A stretch of 64,000 bases of DNA from Acidobacteriota bacterium (lineage in GTDB: Bacteria; Acidobacteriota; Polarisedimenticolia; J045), in contig JAUZRX010000023.1 of assembly GCA_030949985.1 (NCBI GenBank), positions 1 to 64,000 on the forward strand, read 5' to 3'. Made by a program: the position numbers and the translations under genes. The notes beneath the pieces were generated by a model. That model saw only the letters and a list, made by a program, of their open reading frames with translations. It was not told the DNA's origin and made no database searches. Position 1 is the stretch's first letter, and each line of letters starts with the position of its first letter. Positions 16,078 to 24,979 of the stretch are shown one piece after another.

Positions 16078-17196
16078 ATGCCGAGCGTCGAGACCCTGCG
16101 CCAGATCCTGTCCACCGTGCCCTTCCCCGGTTTTTCCCGCGACATCGTCAGCACGGGCAGCGTGACGAAGATCGATGTGGAGGGGGACGTGGTGACCGTC
16201 AGTCTCCAGGCCGACGGCAGCGACGACGAGACCCGTCGGCGACTGGCGGAGGCCGTGCGCCAGGCGCTCGCCGGCCAAGAGGGGGTGAGCGAGGTCAAGG
16301 TGCGTTTCGCCGCGGCCGGCCCCGTGCGCCTGCCCGTGGCCGGTCAGGCCGCCGAACCCACCCCCGCGCCGCCCAAGGGCCCCCAGGCGAAGAACATCAT
16401 CGGGGTGGCCTCGGGCAAGGGCGGCGTGGGCAAGAGCACCGTGGCGGTGAACCTGGCCGTCACGCTGGCCCGCCAGGGACGCCGGGTCGCTTTTCTCGAC
16501 GCCGACGTCCACGGCCCCTCGGCCCCGCTGATGTTCGGCCTCGAGGGCAGCCGCCCCGAGCGGGCCGACGAGCAGGGTCGCCCCCTACCCCTCGAGGCCT
16601 TCGGCGTGAAGATCATGTCGATGGGCTTTTTCGTCGAACGGGGCAACGCGGTGATCTGGCGCGGCCCCATCGTGGGCAACTTCATCCGGCAGCTGCTGAC
16701 CGACGTGGCCTGGGGCGAGCTGGACGATCTGATCATCGACTTCCCCCCCGGCACGGGAGACGCCCAGTTGACCATCTCCCAGACCATCCGCATGACCGGT
16801 GCGGTGGTGGTGACGACTCCCAACGACCTGGCCCTGATCGACGCCCTCAAGGCCATCGCCATGTTCCGCAAGGTAGAGATTCCGGTGCTGGGGATCGTGG
16901 AGAACATGTCCTTTTTCGTCTGCCCGGGATGCGGAGAGAAACACGAGATCTTCGGCCGCGGCGGAGCGGATCGCGCCGTGAAAGACGAGCAGATCCCCCT
17001 GCTGGGAAGAGTGCCCATCGATCCCCAGGTGGTGCTCGAATCCGACAAGGGACGCCCGGTGGTCATCGACCGACCGGAGGCTCCCGCCGCCCTGGCCTAC
17101 GGGAAGATCGCCCGGGCCGTGGTGGATGCCGCCGAGGTCCCCGAGACCGGGAAAGGGGGATTGGGGCGCTTTCTGGAACGCTTCGGAGGAAAGTGA
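16078..17196 (+). CDS. apbC: Mrp/NBP35-family Fe-S cluster carrier ATPase
   Basis: 372 aa. The N-terminal DUF59/MIP18-like domain (about 1-80) is followed by an Ala/Pro linker and a ParA-like P-loop ATPase (deviant Walker A SGKGGVGKST near residue 112). A CPGC pair in the C-terminal third binds the transferable [4Fe-4S] cluster between two subunits. It delivers Fe-S clusters to apoproteins in the cytoplasm. It overlaps the next gene by one base (TGATG). Confidence 0.92.
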   Translation: MPSVETLRQILSTVPFPGFSRDIVSTGSVTKIDVEGDVVTVSLQADGSDDETRRRLAEAVRQALAGQEGVSEVKVRFAAAGPVRLPVAGQAAEPTPAPPKGPQAKNIIGVASGKGGVGKSTVAVNLAVTLARQGRRVAFLDADVHGPSAPLMFGLEGSRPERADEQGRPLPLEAFGVKIMSMGFFVERGNAVIWRGPIVGNFIRQLLTDVAWGELDDLIIDFPPGTGDAQLTISQTIRMTGAVVVTTPNDLALIDALKAIAMFRKVEIPVLGIVENMSFFVCPGCGEKHEIFGRGGADRAVKDEQIPLLGRVPIDPQVVLESDKGRPVVIDRPEAPAALAYGKIARAVVDAAEVPETGKGGLGRFLERFGGK

Positions 17197-18074
17197 TGCC
17201 GCTTCGGCGATGGCTCGTCCCCCTTCTCCTGGGCGCCGCGGGGCTTGCTCCCACTCCCGTCACCCCGGCCGACTCCTCTCCCTCCGCGGAAGTCTCCCGG
17301 GCCCTGCGCGAGGCCCTGGCCCACGTGGAACGGGTCGATCAACGGGTCGAGATCCTGGGCCGGCTGGCCTACGACCCCCAGGTGGATCCGGCCCTGCGCA
17401 AGCATGCCGGCGAACTCTTCCGCCGCGAGGCGGTCTCCTCCGCGGTGGCTCTCGAGCGCCTGTTCCCCAAGGCTCCGCCCGAGTGGCAGGCGTGGATCCT
17501 CGATCTCTATCGCGAAAACTGGTCCGCGCTGGGACGGGGAGTGAGCACCTGGCGGCGGGAGATGGTGCGCCTGGGCCTTGAATCCGGCGACGCCGCCGTA
17601 CGGCTGGCCGCGGCCCGCCTCGGTGCCACCCGGCCGATTCCACGCATCACCCACCCGATGATCGACGCCGCCGTCGAGCATCCGGAACTCCAGCAGGCGG
17701 CGATCCTCTGCCTGGGGGTCAACCGGGACCCGAAGGGGTTGCGCTGGGCCCTCGACGTGGCTGCCCGGCACGGTGGTCGCTGGCGCGAATCCCTGCTCTT
17801 CGCCGTCTCCCAGATCGGGGCAGGCGCACGCCTGCGCTTGCTCGAGGCCCTCGACGATACGGATCCCTCCCGTGTGACCGTGGCCCTCGAAGCCCTGCTC
17901 CTGGTGGCCGGCGACGACGACATTCCCCGCCTCCACGCCTGGCTGATCGACCACGGCTCGGCCGTCCCCGATCTGGCCACCCGCGTGCGGCGCACCATTG
18001 CCGAAATCGAGGCGGGAAGCCGCGAGAGAGTCCTCCTGGAGGAGCCGGAACTGCTCTTCGACCCGCCGCGCTAG
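17196..18074 (+). CDS. Exported HEAT-like repeat protein of unknown function
   Basis: 292 aa. A signal peptide at 1-25 (RRWLVPLLLGAAGLAP, then TPADSS) suggests secretion. The mature protein is all helical, rich in Leu/Ala/Arg, with repeating patterns such as AVRLAAARLG and ITHPMIDAAVEHPELQQAAILCLG that look like HEAT or armadillo units. No catalytic motif is visible. It is translationally coupled to the Mrp ATPase gene and converges with the aminotransferase gene (4-base overlap of stop regions). A scaffold or inhibitor role is only a guess. Confidence 0.6.
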   Translation: MPLRRWLVPLLLGAAGLAPTPVTPADSSPSAEVSRALREALAHVERVDQRVEILGRLAYDPQVDPALRKHAGELFRREAVSSAVALERLFPKAPPEWQAWILDLYRENWSALGRGVSTWRREMVRLGLESGDAAVRLAAARLGATRPIPRITHPMIDAAVEHPELQQAAILCLGVNRDPKGLRWALDVAARHGGRWRESLLFAVSQIGAGARLRLLEALDDTDPSRVTVALEALLLVAGDDDIPRLHAWLIDHGSAVPDLATRVRRTIAEIEAGSRERVLLEEPELLFDPPR

Positions 18075-19210
18075 CGGTCGCCCGCTTCGAGACGGAGCGC
18101 GATGCGCTCGAGGGCCTTTTCGAGTTCTTCCTCGCGCCGGGCGTAGCTGACTCGGATCCACCCGTCGCCGCCCGGGCCGAACGCTTCTCCCGGAATCACC
18201 ACCACGCCGTCTTCCTCGAGCAGTTGGCGGGCCAGCTCGCGGCTCCCCGCGCCACCGGCGTGGATCCATGCGTAGAACGCGCCTTCCATCGGCGCCCGGC
18301 GACATGCGGGGGGCAGCAGGCTGGTGACTCTCTCCCGCCTTCGGCGGAAGCGCTCGACGAGTCGATCCCGCCCCCGCCGGCCCTCGGCGGTGAAGGCGGC
18401 GCGGGCCCCGATCTGGATCGGCGTGGACGCGCAGGTGAGCACCGTCTGCTGGAGCGCCACCAGCCGGGCCATGAAGGCCGGATTCCGGCACAGGGCCCAG
18501 CCCACACGCCATCCGGTCAGGGCCAGGGATTTCGAGAGTCCGCCGCAGATCACCACGTGGTCGGGTAACACCGTGGCGATGCCGGGGGCCCGCGGCGCGG
18601 TCCAGCACAGGTCCCGGTAGGTGTCGTCGAGGATCAGGGCCACGCCGGCCCGGGCGCTGAGGTCCACCAGCGCCTGGATCGTCCCGGCGCTTTCCACGGT
18701 CCCGACCGGGTTGGACGGAGAGATCACCACCACCGCGCGGGTGCGGGGCGTGATCAGCGCCTCGACCTGTTCGGGGTCCAGGTGAAAGTTCCGCTCTTCC
18801 GGCAGCGGGTAGCCGCGGGCCCGGGCGGACCAGGCGACCGCCGCCCGCTCGGCCCCCGGGAAGCCGGGATCGGGTACCAGGATTTCATCGCCAGGATCGA
18901 GCAGGCAGCCCAGGGTGACGAAAGTCGCCTGCTGACAGCCCGCCGTGACCAGCACGTCGGAGGATCCCAGGCCCAGGTCCGGGTAGTCCGCGGCGATTTC
19001 CTCCCGCAGCGCCTCGAGACCCGCGGTGGGGCCGTAGCCCCCCGGGCCGTGCTCGGCGGCCGCCGCGAGGGCGGCCCGCAGTGCCGGTGGTGCTTCGAGA
19101 TCCGGCTGACCGAGGCCCAGGTTGATCGCCTCGGCCGGTGCCGATTCGAAGATTTCGCGGATCAGGGTCCGCCGCAAGGGCCGTACGTGGTCGGCGACAC
19201 GAAGGCTCAT
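18071..19210 (-). CDS. dapC: Class I/II PLP aminotransferase, likely succinyl-DAP aminotransferase (DapC)
   Basis: 379 aa. The fold-type I signature is complete: NLGLGQPDL at the start, SPSNPVGTV, DDTYRDL, and the PLP lysine in GGLSKSLALTGWRVGW. The closing Arg is in WIRVSYARRE. Sequence alone fits aspartate-type aminotransferases. The position as last gene of asd-lysC-dapB-dapA-dapD, with a 4-base ATGA overlap with dapD, makes N-succinyl-2-amino-6-ketopimelate the probable substrate. That is the only step needed between DapD and DapE. Confidence 0.8.
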   Translation of the reverse strand: MSLRVADHVRPLRRTLIREIFESAPAEAINLGLGQPDLEAPPALRAALAAAAEHGPGGYGPTAGLEALREEIAADYPDLGLGSSDVLVTAGCQQATFVTLGCLLDPGDEILVPDPGFPGAERAAVAWSARARGYPLPEERNFHLDPEQVEALITPRTRAVVVISPSNPVGTVESAGTIQALVDLSARAGVALILDDTYRDLCWTAPRAPGIATVLPDHVVICGGLSKSLALTGWRVGWALCRNPAFMARLVALQQTVLTCASTPIQIGARAAFTAEGRRGRDRLVERFRRRRERVTSLLPPACRRAPMEGAFYAWIHAGGAGSRELARQLLEEDGVVVIPGEAFGPGGDGWIRVSYARREEELEKALERIALRLEAGDR

Positions 19211-20082
19211 CGCAGGGCCTCTTCCAGGGCGGCCCTCGCGTCGGTGCCTTCGTCCCGCCGCTTGACGATCAGCGCCGCCGAGGCCGCCAGGCCGTGTTGC
19301 CGCGCCCACCGTCCCGCCAGGGGTCGGCTGCCGGGTACGACCACCGCCCGCTCGGGAATCTCCAGCACGCCGTCTTCTCCCGCCCGCAGCACACGCTCGC
19401 CGGGCAGGTCGTAGACCGGGGTCGAGGCGGTGAGGATCACGCCGGCGCCGATCACCGCTCCCCGTCGCACGCGGACACCTTCCACCAGCGCCGCCAGCCC
19501 GCCGACGAAGGCCCCCTCTTCGACGATCACGGGCATCGCCCCGGGAGGTTCCAGCACGCCCCCCACCTGGGCACCGGCGGAAAGATGGACGCCGGCGCCG
19601 ATCTGGGCACAGGAGCCCACCAGGGCATGGGAGTCGATCATCGTTCCCGGACCGACCCACGCGCCCATGTTGATGTAGCAGGGCGGCATCAGTACGGCCC
19701 CCGGGCCCACGTAGGCGCCGCGCCGGACGGCGCTGCCTCCGGGAACGATGCGCACCGAGGCCAGTCGCTCCGCGCTCTGTACCGGGTAGATCGCCTTGTC
19801 GCGGAAATGCATGGGACCCGCCGGGGGCATGGGTACCACGTCACTGTGGCGGAAGCCGAGGATCAGGCCGCTCTTGATCCAGGAAGCCACCTGCCAGCGG
19901 CCCTCCGCGTCGGGCCAGGCGGCGCGCACTTCACCGCGTTCGAGGAGGTCGAGCAGTTCTTCCACCGCCGCACGCACCGCGTCGGGGTCCGGGGAGGGCG
20001 CGGCGGCGTAGGCGGCGAGCCGCTCCCGGAGATCCTGGATCGCGGGGGAGGGTGGCGCGGGGTGTGTCTCCGATCTGTCCAT
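19207..20082 (-). CDS. dapD: Tetrahydrodipicolinate N-succinyltransferase
   Basis: 291 aa. It transfers succinyl from succinyl-CoA to tetrahydrodipicolinate in lysine/diaminopimelate synthesis. The C-terminal half is a left-handed beta-helix with hexapeptide repeats (GAYVGPGAVLMPPCYINMGAWVG type, then IGAGVHLSAGAQVGGV). The N-terminal helical domain holds the acceptor-site region WIKSGLILGFR. The start was chosen with GGAG seven bases before; an ATG four codons upstream is also in frame. Its presence defines the succinylase branch of the pathway. Confidence 0.93.
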   Translation of the reverse strand: MDRSETHPAPPSPAIQDLRERLAAYAAAPSPDPDAVRAAVEELLDLLERGEVRAAWPDAEGRWQVASWIKSGLILGFRHSDVVPMPPAGPMHFRDKAIYPVQSAERLASVRIVPGGSAVRRGAYVGPGAVLMPPCYINMGAWVGPGTMIDSHALVGSCAQIGAGVHLSAGAQVGGVLEPPGAMPVIVEEGAFVGGLAALVEGVRVRRGAVIGAGVILTASTPVYDLPGERVLRAGEDGVLEIPERAVVVPGSRPLAGRWARQHGLAASAALIVKRRDEGTDARAALEEALR

Positions 20083-20132
20083 CGAGATCTCCATCCGGCC
20101 CCGGCCGCGTCGCGCGTCCGAGGGCACCGAAG

Positions 20133-21020
20133 TCAGAGCAGGCCGGCGGCCGCCAGGCCCTCTCGCAGCAGCCGTCGGGTCGCCTCCGATGCCGCGGCCA
20201 GGGGCGGCCGCACCGCGTCCCGGCACAAGCCCAACTCCGCCAGGGCGGCCTTGGCCGGCACGGGATTGGTTTCAGCGAAGAGGGCCCGGGTCAACTTCAG
20301 CAGCCGGTAGTGGGTCCGTCGCGCCGCCGCCGCATCGCCCTCGAGAGCCGCCTCGACCATGGCCACCGTTCCGGCGGGATCCACGTTGGAGACCACCGAG
20401 ATCACACCGTCGCCGCCGAGCAGGGTCATGGCACAGGTCAGCTCGTCTTCCCCGGAGAGGATCGAGAAATCTGCCCGCGGTCGGGCCGCCACCAGGCTCA
20501 TCGCCTGGGAGAGCTGCCCGGAGGCCTCCTTGACCGCCGCCAGTCCCTCGATTTTCGCGATTTCCAGCACCAGTTCGGGAGCCACGTTCAACCCCGTGCG
20601 CGAGGGGACGTTGTAGAGCACCACCGGCAGGCCGACTGCGGCCACGGCGCGGTAGTGGCCGACCAGCCCCCGGGGATTGGGTTTGTTGTAGTAGGGCGAG
20701 ACCACCAGGGCGGCATCGGCCCCCAAGGCCGCGGCGCGGCGGGTGCGGGCCACGCTGCGCGCCGTGTCATGGCCTCCCGTGCCGGGAACGACGGGCACCC
20801 GGCCGTCGGCCATTTCCACGCAGCAGGTGACCAGCGCCGCCCACTCGTCTTCGTCGAGGGTCGGCGTCTCGCCGGTAGTCCCGCAGGGCACCAGGCCGTG
20901 AATGCCGGCATCGAGCTGCCGGGCGACCAGCGCCCGGAAGGCATCCATGTCGACCTTGCCGGAATCGTCGAAAGGGGTGATCAGGGCGGTCAGCACGCCC
21001 TTGAGATGCAGAGCACTCAT
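20133..21020 (-). CDS. dapA: 4-hydroxy-tetrahydrodipicolinate synthase
   Basis: 295 aa TIM-barrel aldolase that condenses pyruvate with aspartate semialdehyde. Visible landmarks are GVLTALITPFD at the start, PCGTTGETPTL, VSPYYNKPNPRGL with the catalytic Tyr, NVPSRTGLN, and the Schiff-base lysine in GLAAVKEASG. The length is normal. The ATG overlaps the dapB stop by four bases, and a 50-base gap separates it from dapD. Confidence 0.96.
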   Translation of the reverse strand: MSALHLKGVLTALITPFDDSGKVDMDAFRALVARQLDAGIHGLVPCGTTGETPTLDEDEWAALVTCCVEMADGRVPVVPGTGGHDTARSVARTRRAAALGADAALVVSPYYNKPNPRGLVGHYRAVAAVGLPVVLYNVPSRTGLNVAPELVLEIAKIEGLAAVKEASGQLSQAMSLVAARPRADFSILSGEDELTCAMTLLGGDGVISVVSNVDPAGTVAMVEAALEGDAAAARRTHYRLLKLTRALFAETNPVPAKAALAELGLCRDAVRPPLAAASEATRRLLREGLAAAGLL

Positions 21021-21796
21021 CGGGGGTCTCCATTTTCGTTTCCGAGGATTTCGTCCAACATGTCTTCGAGCCGGGCGCTGCCCCGCCGGCCCACCAGCCA
21101 TTCCGCGCAGCGCAGGGCGCCGATGGCGAAGATCTCCCGGCTGCGGGCGCGGTGGATGATCTCCAGCGACTCGCCGGGGCCGTCCCAGCCCAGACGATGT
21201 TCGCCCGGAATGCTGCCGGCGCGGATCCAGGCCACCGGCAAGAGCTCGGGATCGACGGCCCCCTCGGCCGGAGCCGGGCCGTAGCGCGTTTTGCCCGGAG
21301 TCTGCTCGACGACGATCTCGGCGATGCGGCAGGCCGTGCCCGAGGGGCCATCCTGCTTGGCGTCATGGTGCGCTTCCCAGAGCCAGGGCGAGAACTCCCC
21401 CAGCTCTCCGAGGGCGCGCGCCGCGGTGGCCGCCAGGCGAAAGAGGAGATTGACGCCGAGGGAGAAATTCGGCGCCCAGAGAAAGCCCACCCCGCGGCGA
21501 TCGGCTTCGGCCTGCAGGGCGCCGAGCCGATCGCTCCAACCGGTGGTTCCGGAGACGACGGGAACACCCTGCCGGATCAGGCGACCCACGTTGTCCGCGC
21601 CGGCCGCCGGTGAGGAGAATTCGAAAGCCACGTCGCAGCTTCCGGCGAGGGTATCGAGACTCGTCCCTTCGCCCTCGGGCAGCGTGGGATCGACACGGGC
21701 CACGACGCGGTGTCCCCGTTCCGGGGCCAGGGCCTCGATGGCCCGTCCCATCTTTCCGTAGCCCACCAGCGCGAGGCGAAGTGGCCTGACCTTCAC
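21017..21796 (-). CDS. dapB: 4-hydroxy-tetrahydrodipicolinate reductase
   Basis: 259 aa. It reduces the DapA product with NAD(P)H. The N-terminal LALVGYGKMGRAI is the nucleotide-binding loop, where the usual GxxGRMG reads GYGKMGR. EAHHDAKQDGPSGTA contains the catalytic His-His and Lys. A GTG start overlapping the lysC stop (GTGA) has GAGGAAGAG just upstream and fits the family better than the ATG six codons earlier. Confidence 0.95.
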   Translation of the reverse strand: MKVRPLRLALVGYGKMGRAIEALAPERGHRVVARVDPTLPEGEGTSLDTLAGSCDVAFEFSSPAAGADNVGRLIRQGVPVVSGTTGWSDRLGALQAEADRRGVGFLWAPNFSLGVNLLFRLAATAARALGELGEFSPWLWEAHHDAKQDGPSGTACRIAEIVVEQTPGKTRYGPAPAEGAVDPELLPVAWIRAGSIPGEHRLGWDGPGESLEIIHRARSREIFAIGALRCAEWLVGRRGSARLEDMLDEILGNENGDPR

Positions 21797-23148
21797 AGCT
21801 CTTCCTCCACGCATGAGAGACACAAAGCATGCCACCGCTCGATCAGGGTCTGCACCTTCGATTCGGGCAGGAGCACACCCAGTGAAGAACCGAAGGGGCC
21901 TTGCACGATGCGCCGCATCCCGAGGTCGCGGGCCTGTTCGAGCCAGCGGGGCCAGAGCTGCGGGCGGGTCGCCAGCCCCTCCCCCACGGCCGCGACCAGG
22001 CCCAGGGGGGCGGCGATCTGCAACTCGCCCAACTCCGCCAGTCGCCCCTCGGCCGCAGCGGCCTGCCCGGCGGGGAGAACGAGCGCCACGCCGGCGGGGC
22101 CGGCCGCCACCTGGATCGGCGCCGCTCCCGCACCGGCGGCGACCCGCAGCAGGCGGTGGAGGAAGTCGCCCTCCATCGTGCGTCCCGGGCAGTGCAGCCG
22201 CACTTCGGCCATGGCGTCCCGCGAGGCGATGGCCCGGACGCCTCCGCGCCCCGTTCCCTGCCGGTCGATCCGCGTGCCCGGCCGCGAAGGTGCCAGGGAG
22301 TTGCGGATCAGCACCGGAACGCCCCCCTCGAGGGCCGGGTCGATGGAGGCCGGGTGCAAGACCCTGGCGCCGAAGCCCGCGAGTTCGGCGGCCTCCCGGA
22401 AGGTGGCCCGGGGCAGGACCCGCGCTCCGTTCACGCGCCGGGGATCGGCGGTCATCAGCCCGTCCACGTCGGTCCAGATCTCCACCGCTTCCGCCCCCAG
22501 GGCCAGCCCGAGTAACGACGCCGAGAGGTCCGACCCGCCGCGACCCAGGGTGGTCGGCAGCCCCCCGGGGGTGGCGCCGACGTAGCCGCCGAGCACGGGG
22601 ACCACGCCCCGCTCGAGCAGGGGGGCGATCTCCCCGGCGGCCTGCCGCCGGGTGCCGTCGAGATCCGGGGTGGCGGCGCCGAAGCAGGCGTCGGTCACGA
22701 CGACGCGGGTCGAGGGCACGAACTGCGCGGGGCAGCCGCGCGCCGTGAGCGCTGCGACCAGCAGTTCCTGGGCCATCAACTCACCGTGTCCGAGCACCGC
22801 ATCACGGGACCGGGCGCGGGCGGTGCCCACCAGGCGCAGACCGCGCAGCAGCACGCGCAACTCCCGCAGGTGGCCTTCGAGACGCCGGCACAGGGTGTCG
22901 GCTGCCCGGTCCAGGGCGGCGGCCGCCGCCAGGTGCAGCGCGCGCAACTCTTCGAGTTCGGCGTCCAGCCGCTCCCGCTCGCCTTCCAGGGCCATCTCGA
23001 ACAGGCTCGAGAGCGCGTCGGTGACGCCGGCCATGGCCGAGGTCACCACCAGGGGGCGTTCGCCGAGCCGGTCGTGAACGATGGCGGCGACCCTCTGCAG
23101 GCGCCCGGCTCCCCTGACCGAGGTCCCGCCGAACTTCATCACGATCAT
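21793..23148 (-). CDS. lysC: Aspartate kinase
   Basis: 451 aa. It phosphorylates aspartate, the first step toward lysine, threonine and methionine. KFGGTSV at the N-terminus, GHGELMAQELL, GRGGSDLSASLLGLALGAEAVEIWTDVDG and TADPR are the kinase landmarks. The C-terminal 140 residues form tandem ACT-like regulatory domains (AIASRDAMAEVRLH onward). The second is divergent, so the feedback effector cannot be named. It lies between asd and dapB with 4-base overlaps on both sides. Confidence 0.94.
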   Translation of the reverse strand: MIVMKFGGTSVRGAGRLQRVAAIVHDRLGERPLVVTSAMAGVTDALSSLFEMALEGERERLDAELEELRALHLAAAAALDRAADTLCRRLEGHLRELRVLLRGLRLVGTARARSRDAVLGHGELMAQELLVAALTARGCPAQFVPSTRVVVTDACFGAATPDLDGTRRQAAGEIAPLLERGVVPVLGGYVGATPGGLPTTLGRGGSDLSASLLGLALGAEAVEIWTDVDGLMTADPRRVNGARVLPRATFREAAELAGFGARVLHPASIDPALEGGVPVLIRNSLAPSRPGTRIDRQGTGRGGVRAIASRDAMAEVRLHCPGRTMEGDFLHRLLRVAAGAGAAPIQVAAGPAGVALVLPAGQAAAAEGRLAELGELQIAAPLGLVAAVGEGLATRPQLWPRWLEQARDLGMRRIVQGPFGSSLGVLLPESKVQTLIERWHALCLSCVEEEL

Positions 23149-24209
23149 GGCAGCAGACCGCGGTCGGCGAGAAGCTCGGCAATCAGCAGGGTTCCCCCCG
23201 CCGCTCCCCGCACGGTGTTGTGTCCGAGGATTTCCATTTTCAGGCCCAGGACGCTGCAGCGGCGGATTTGTCCCACCGTCACGCTCATCCCCGCCCCCGC
23301 GTCACGGTCGAGGCGGGGTTGGGGCCGGTCGCGGCCGTGGACGATTTCGAGCGGGCGCGCGGGGGCCGAGGGCAGGCGCCGACGCTGGGGCTCGCCCTGG
23401 AAGCCGGCGATCAGCGCCGTCGCCTGTTCCGGCGAAAGGTCCCGACCCGGACGCAGATGCACCGTGAGCAGGTGCCCGTCGCAAACGGGAACCCGGTGGA
23501 CTTGCGCCGAGATCCGCATGGCGGCGGGCTCGATCCGCCCGGCTTGCAGTCGGCCGAGGATCTTCAGCGGCTCGCGCTGGATCTTCTCTTCCTCGCCGGA
23601 GATCCAGGGGACGACGTTGTCGACCATGTCGAGGGCGGCGACCCCCGGATAGCCGGCGCCGGAGATGGCCTGGAGGGTGGTGACCACCACCTCTTCGATG
23701 CCGCAGTGCTGTGCGAAGGGGGCGAGAGCCAGGGTCAGCGCGATGGTCGAGCAGTTGGGGTTGGTGACGATGAAGCCCCCCTCCCGTCGACCGCCGGACG
23801 GGTTGTCGAGCAGGGCCAGGTGGGAAGGGTTGACTTCCGGGATCAGCAGTGGGACAGGAGCCGCCATGCGGTGGGTCCGCGCGTTGCTGATCACCGCCCG
23901 CCCCGCCTGGGCGAAGAGGGCCTCGGCGCTCTCCGCGGCCCGCGCGTCGAGGGCCGAGAACACCACCTTCGAGGCCACGTGGTCGGGGTGGGCGGGAAGC
24001 ACGGTCATCGAGGCGACGCGCCCGGGGGGCGGTCCGGGCAGGCGCCAGCGCACCGCCTGCTCGTAGGGCTTGCCGGCGCTGCGCTCGGAGGCGGCGACTT
24101 CGGCGATTTCGAACCACGGGTGCTCGACCAGCAGCGTGACCAGGCGCTGGCCGACGAGTCCGGTCGCTCCCAGGACGGCGACAGGAATCTTTTGCTCTTT
24201 TTCGGCCAT
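23145..24209 (-). CDS. asd: Aspartate-semialdehyde dehydrogenase (archaeal/fungal-type)
   Basis: 354 aa. It reduces aspartyl phosphate to the semialdehyde. VAVLGATGLVGQRLV is the NADP loop and TNPNCSTIALTLAL holds the catalytic Cys. SAQVHRVPVCDGHLLTVH contains the active-site His region. The length and the NPNCST wording match the archaeal/fungal-like branch more than the E. coli branch. The ribosome site is weak. It is first in the asd-lysC-dapB-dapA-dapD-dapC operon, and its promoter must lie in the 183-base divergent spacer. Confidence 0.93.
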   Translation of the reverse strand: MAEKEQKIPVAVLGATGLVGQRLVTLLVEHPWFEIAEVAASERSAGKPYEQAVRWRLPGPPPGRVASMTVLPAHPDHVASKVVFSALDARAAESAEALFAQAGRAVISNARTHRMAAPVPLLIPEVNPSHLALLDNPSGGRREGGFIVTNPNCSTIALTLALAPFAQHCGIEEVVVTTLQAISGAGYPGVAALDMVDNVVPWISGEEEKIQREPLKILGRLQAGRIEPAAMRISAQVHRVPVCDGHLLTVHLRPGRDLSPEQATALIAGFQGEPQRRRLPSAPARPLEIVHGRDRPQPRLDRDAGAGMSVTVGQIRRCSVLGLKMEILGHNTVRGAAGGTLLIAELLADRGLLP

Positions 24210-24314
24210 TTCACGTTTTCGCAGGGTGCCGCCCCGGTGCGGGACCGTTTGGCGGGATGATAGCACCGGCAGCCGCCCAAGCCGCCTGGAGGTGTTCTTT
24301 TACAGGCGGGGGGG

Positions 24315-24343
24315 TTGACAGCGCGCCGGAATCCCGGTCAACT
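24315..24343 (+). promoter_or_regulatory. Possible promoter of the small secreted protein gene
   Basis: A perfect TTGACA is followed at 17 bases by TCAACT, a poor -10. The distance to the start codon is about 50 bases. The -35 is convincing, the -10 is not. Confidence 0.35.
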
Positions 24344-24392
24344 TTCAGTGAATCTCGTGGTAGGCCGTGTGCTGCTGACTTGGGAGGCGACG

Positions 24393-24836
24393 ATGAGACA
24401 GGGACACTCGAGACTTCCGAAAATCCTGCTGCCGGCTTCGGTGCTGCTGGCGTTCACCCTCCTGGTCGGGAGCGCCTTCGCCCAGGCCCCCCCCGACCCT
24501 TCGCAGCCCCGGCTGGACCTGGTCGATGGCAGCGACTTCGCCACGGGGGCGATGTGGGCCATCTTCCAGCCCATCGAGCTGGACATCAACGAAAACCTGC
24601 TGCCTCCCGTGACCATCCAGTTGCCCCAGGGCGCTGGCGTGGGCGATGTCTCCCCGAGAACCTCGGGCAGCGGGAGCATCGGCTACGTCGGCAAGGGGGC
24701 CGGCACCGGGGCCATCGATGCCGGGGCCTCGCTGATCCTGCCTTCTTCGGGCGCCGATCCCCTGCCCCGGATCCTCACCCCCGCCGATGTGCTCGGTGAG
24801 CTCGAGCGCTTGCGCGACGAGCTGCTGGCGCGCTGA
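24393..24836 (+). CDS. Small secreted protein of unknown function
   Basis: 147 aa, ATG with GGGAGG seven bases upstream. A clear signal peptide covers residues 1-31 (KILLPASVLLAFTLLVGSAFA, cleaved before QAPPD). The mature chain is short, acidic and Gly/Pro/Ser-rich with no cysteines, including a GSGSIGYVGKGAGTGAIDAG-like Gly stretch and a C-terminal amphipathic helix (VLGELERLRDELL). I recognise no family. It is monocistronic, followed by a strong hairpin. Confidence 0.65.
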   Translation: MRQGHSRLPKILLPASVLLAFTLLVGSAFAQAPPDPSQPRLDLVDGSDFATGAMWAIFQPIELDINENLLPPVTIQLPQGAGVGDVSPRTSGSGSIGYVGKGAGTGAIDAGASLILPSSGADPLPRILTPADVLGELERLRDELLAR

Positions 24837-24858
24837 ACCCGCCATCGGCACCTTGCGG

Positions 24859-24880
24859 CGCGACCCCCGAGGGGGTCGCG
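24859..24880 (+). terminator. Strong GC hairpin between convergent genes
   Basis: A 10-bp perfect stem (CGCGACCCCC with GGGGGTCGCG) around a 2-base loop, 22 bases after the stop codon. It is followed by TTCG rather than a long T-run, so termination by the hairpin alone is uncertain. It is symmetrical and could serve the convergent gene from the other side. Confidence 0.45.
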
Positions 24881-24979
24881 TTCGTGCGTCGAGGCGGACC
24901 CGGCAGCCCGCTTGCCAATCCTTGTTTTCTGGCCTGCCGGGCCCTCGCGTCGGAAAACCCCGGCAACCCCGGCGGGCGG

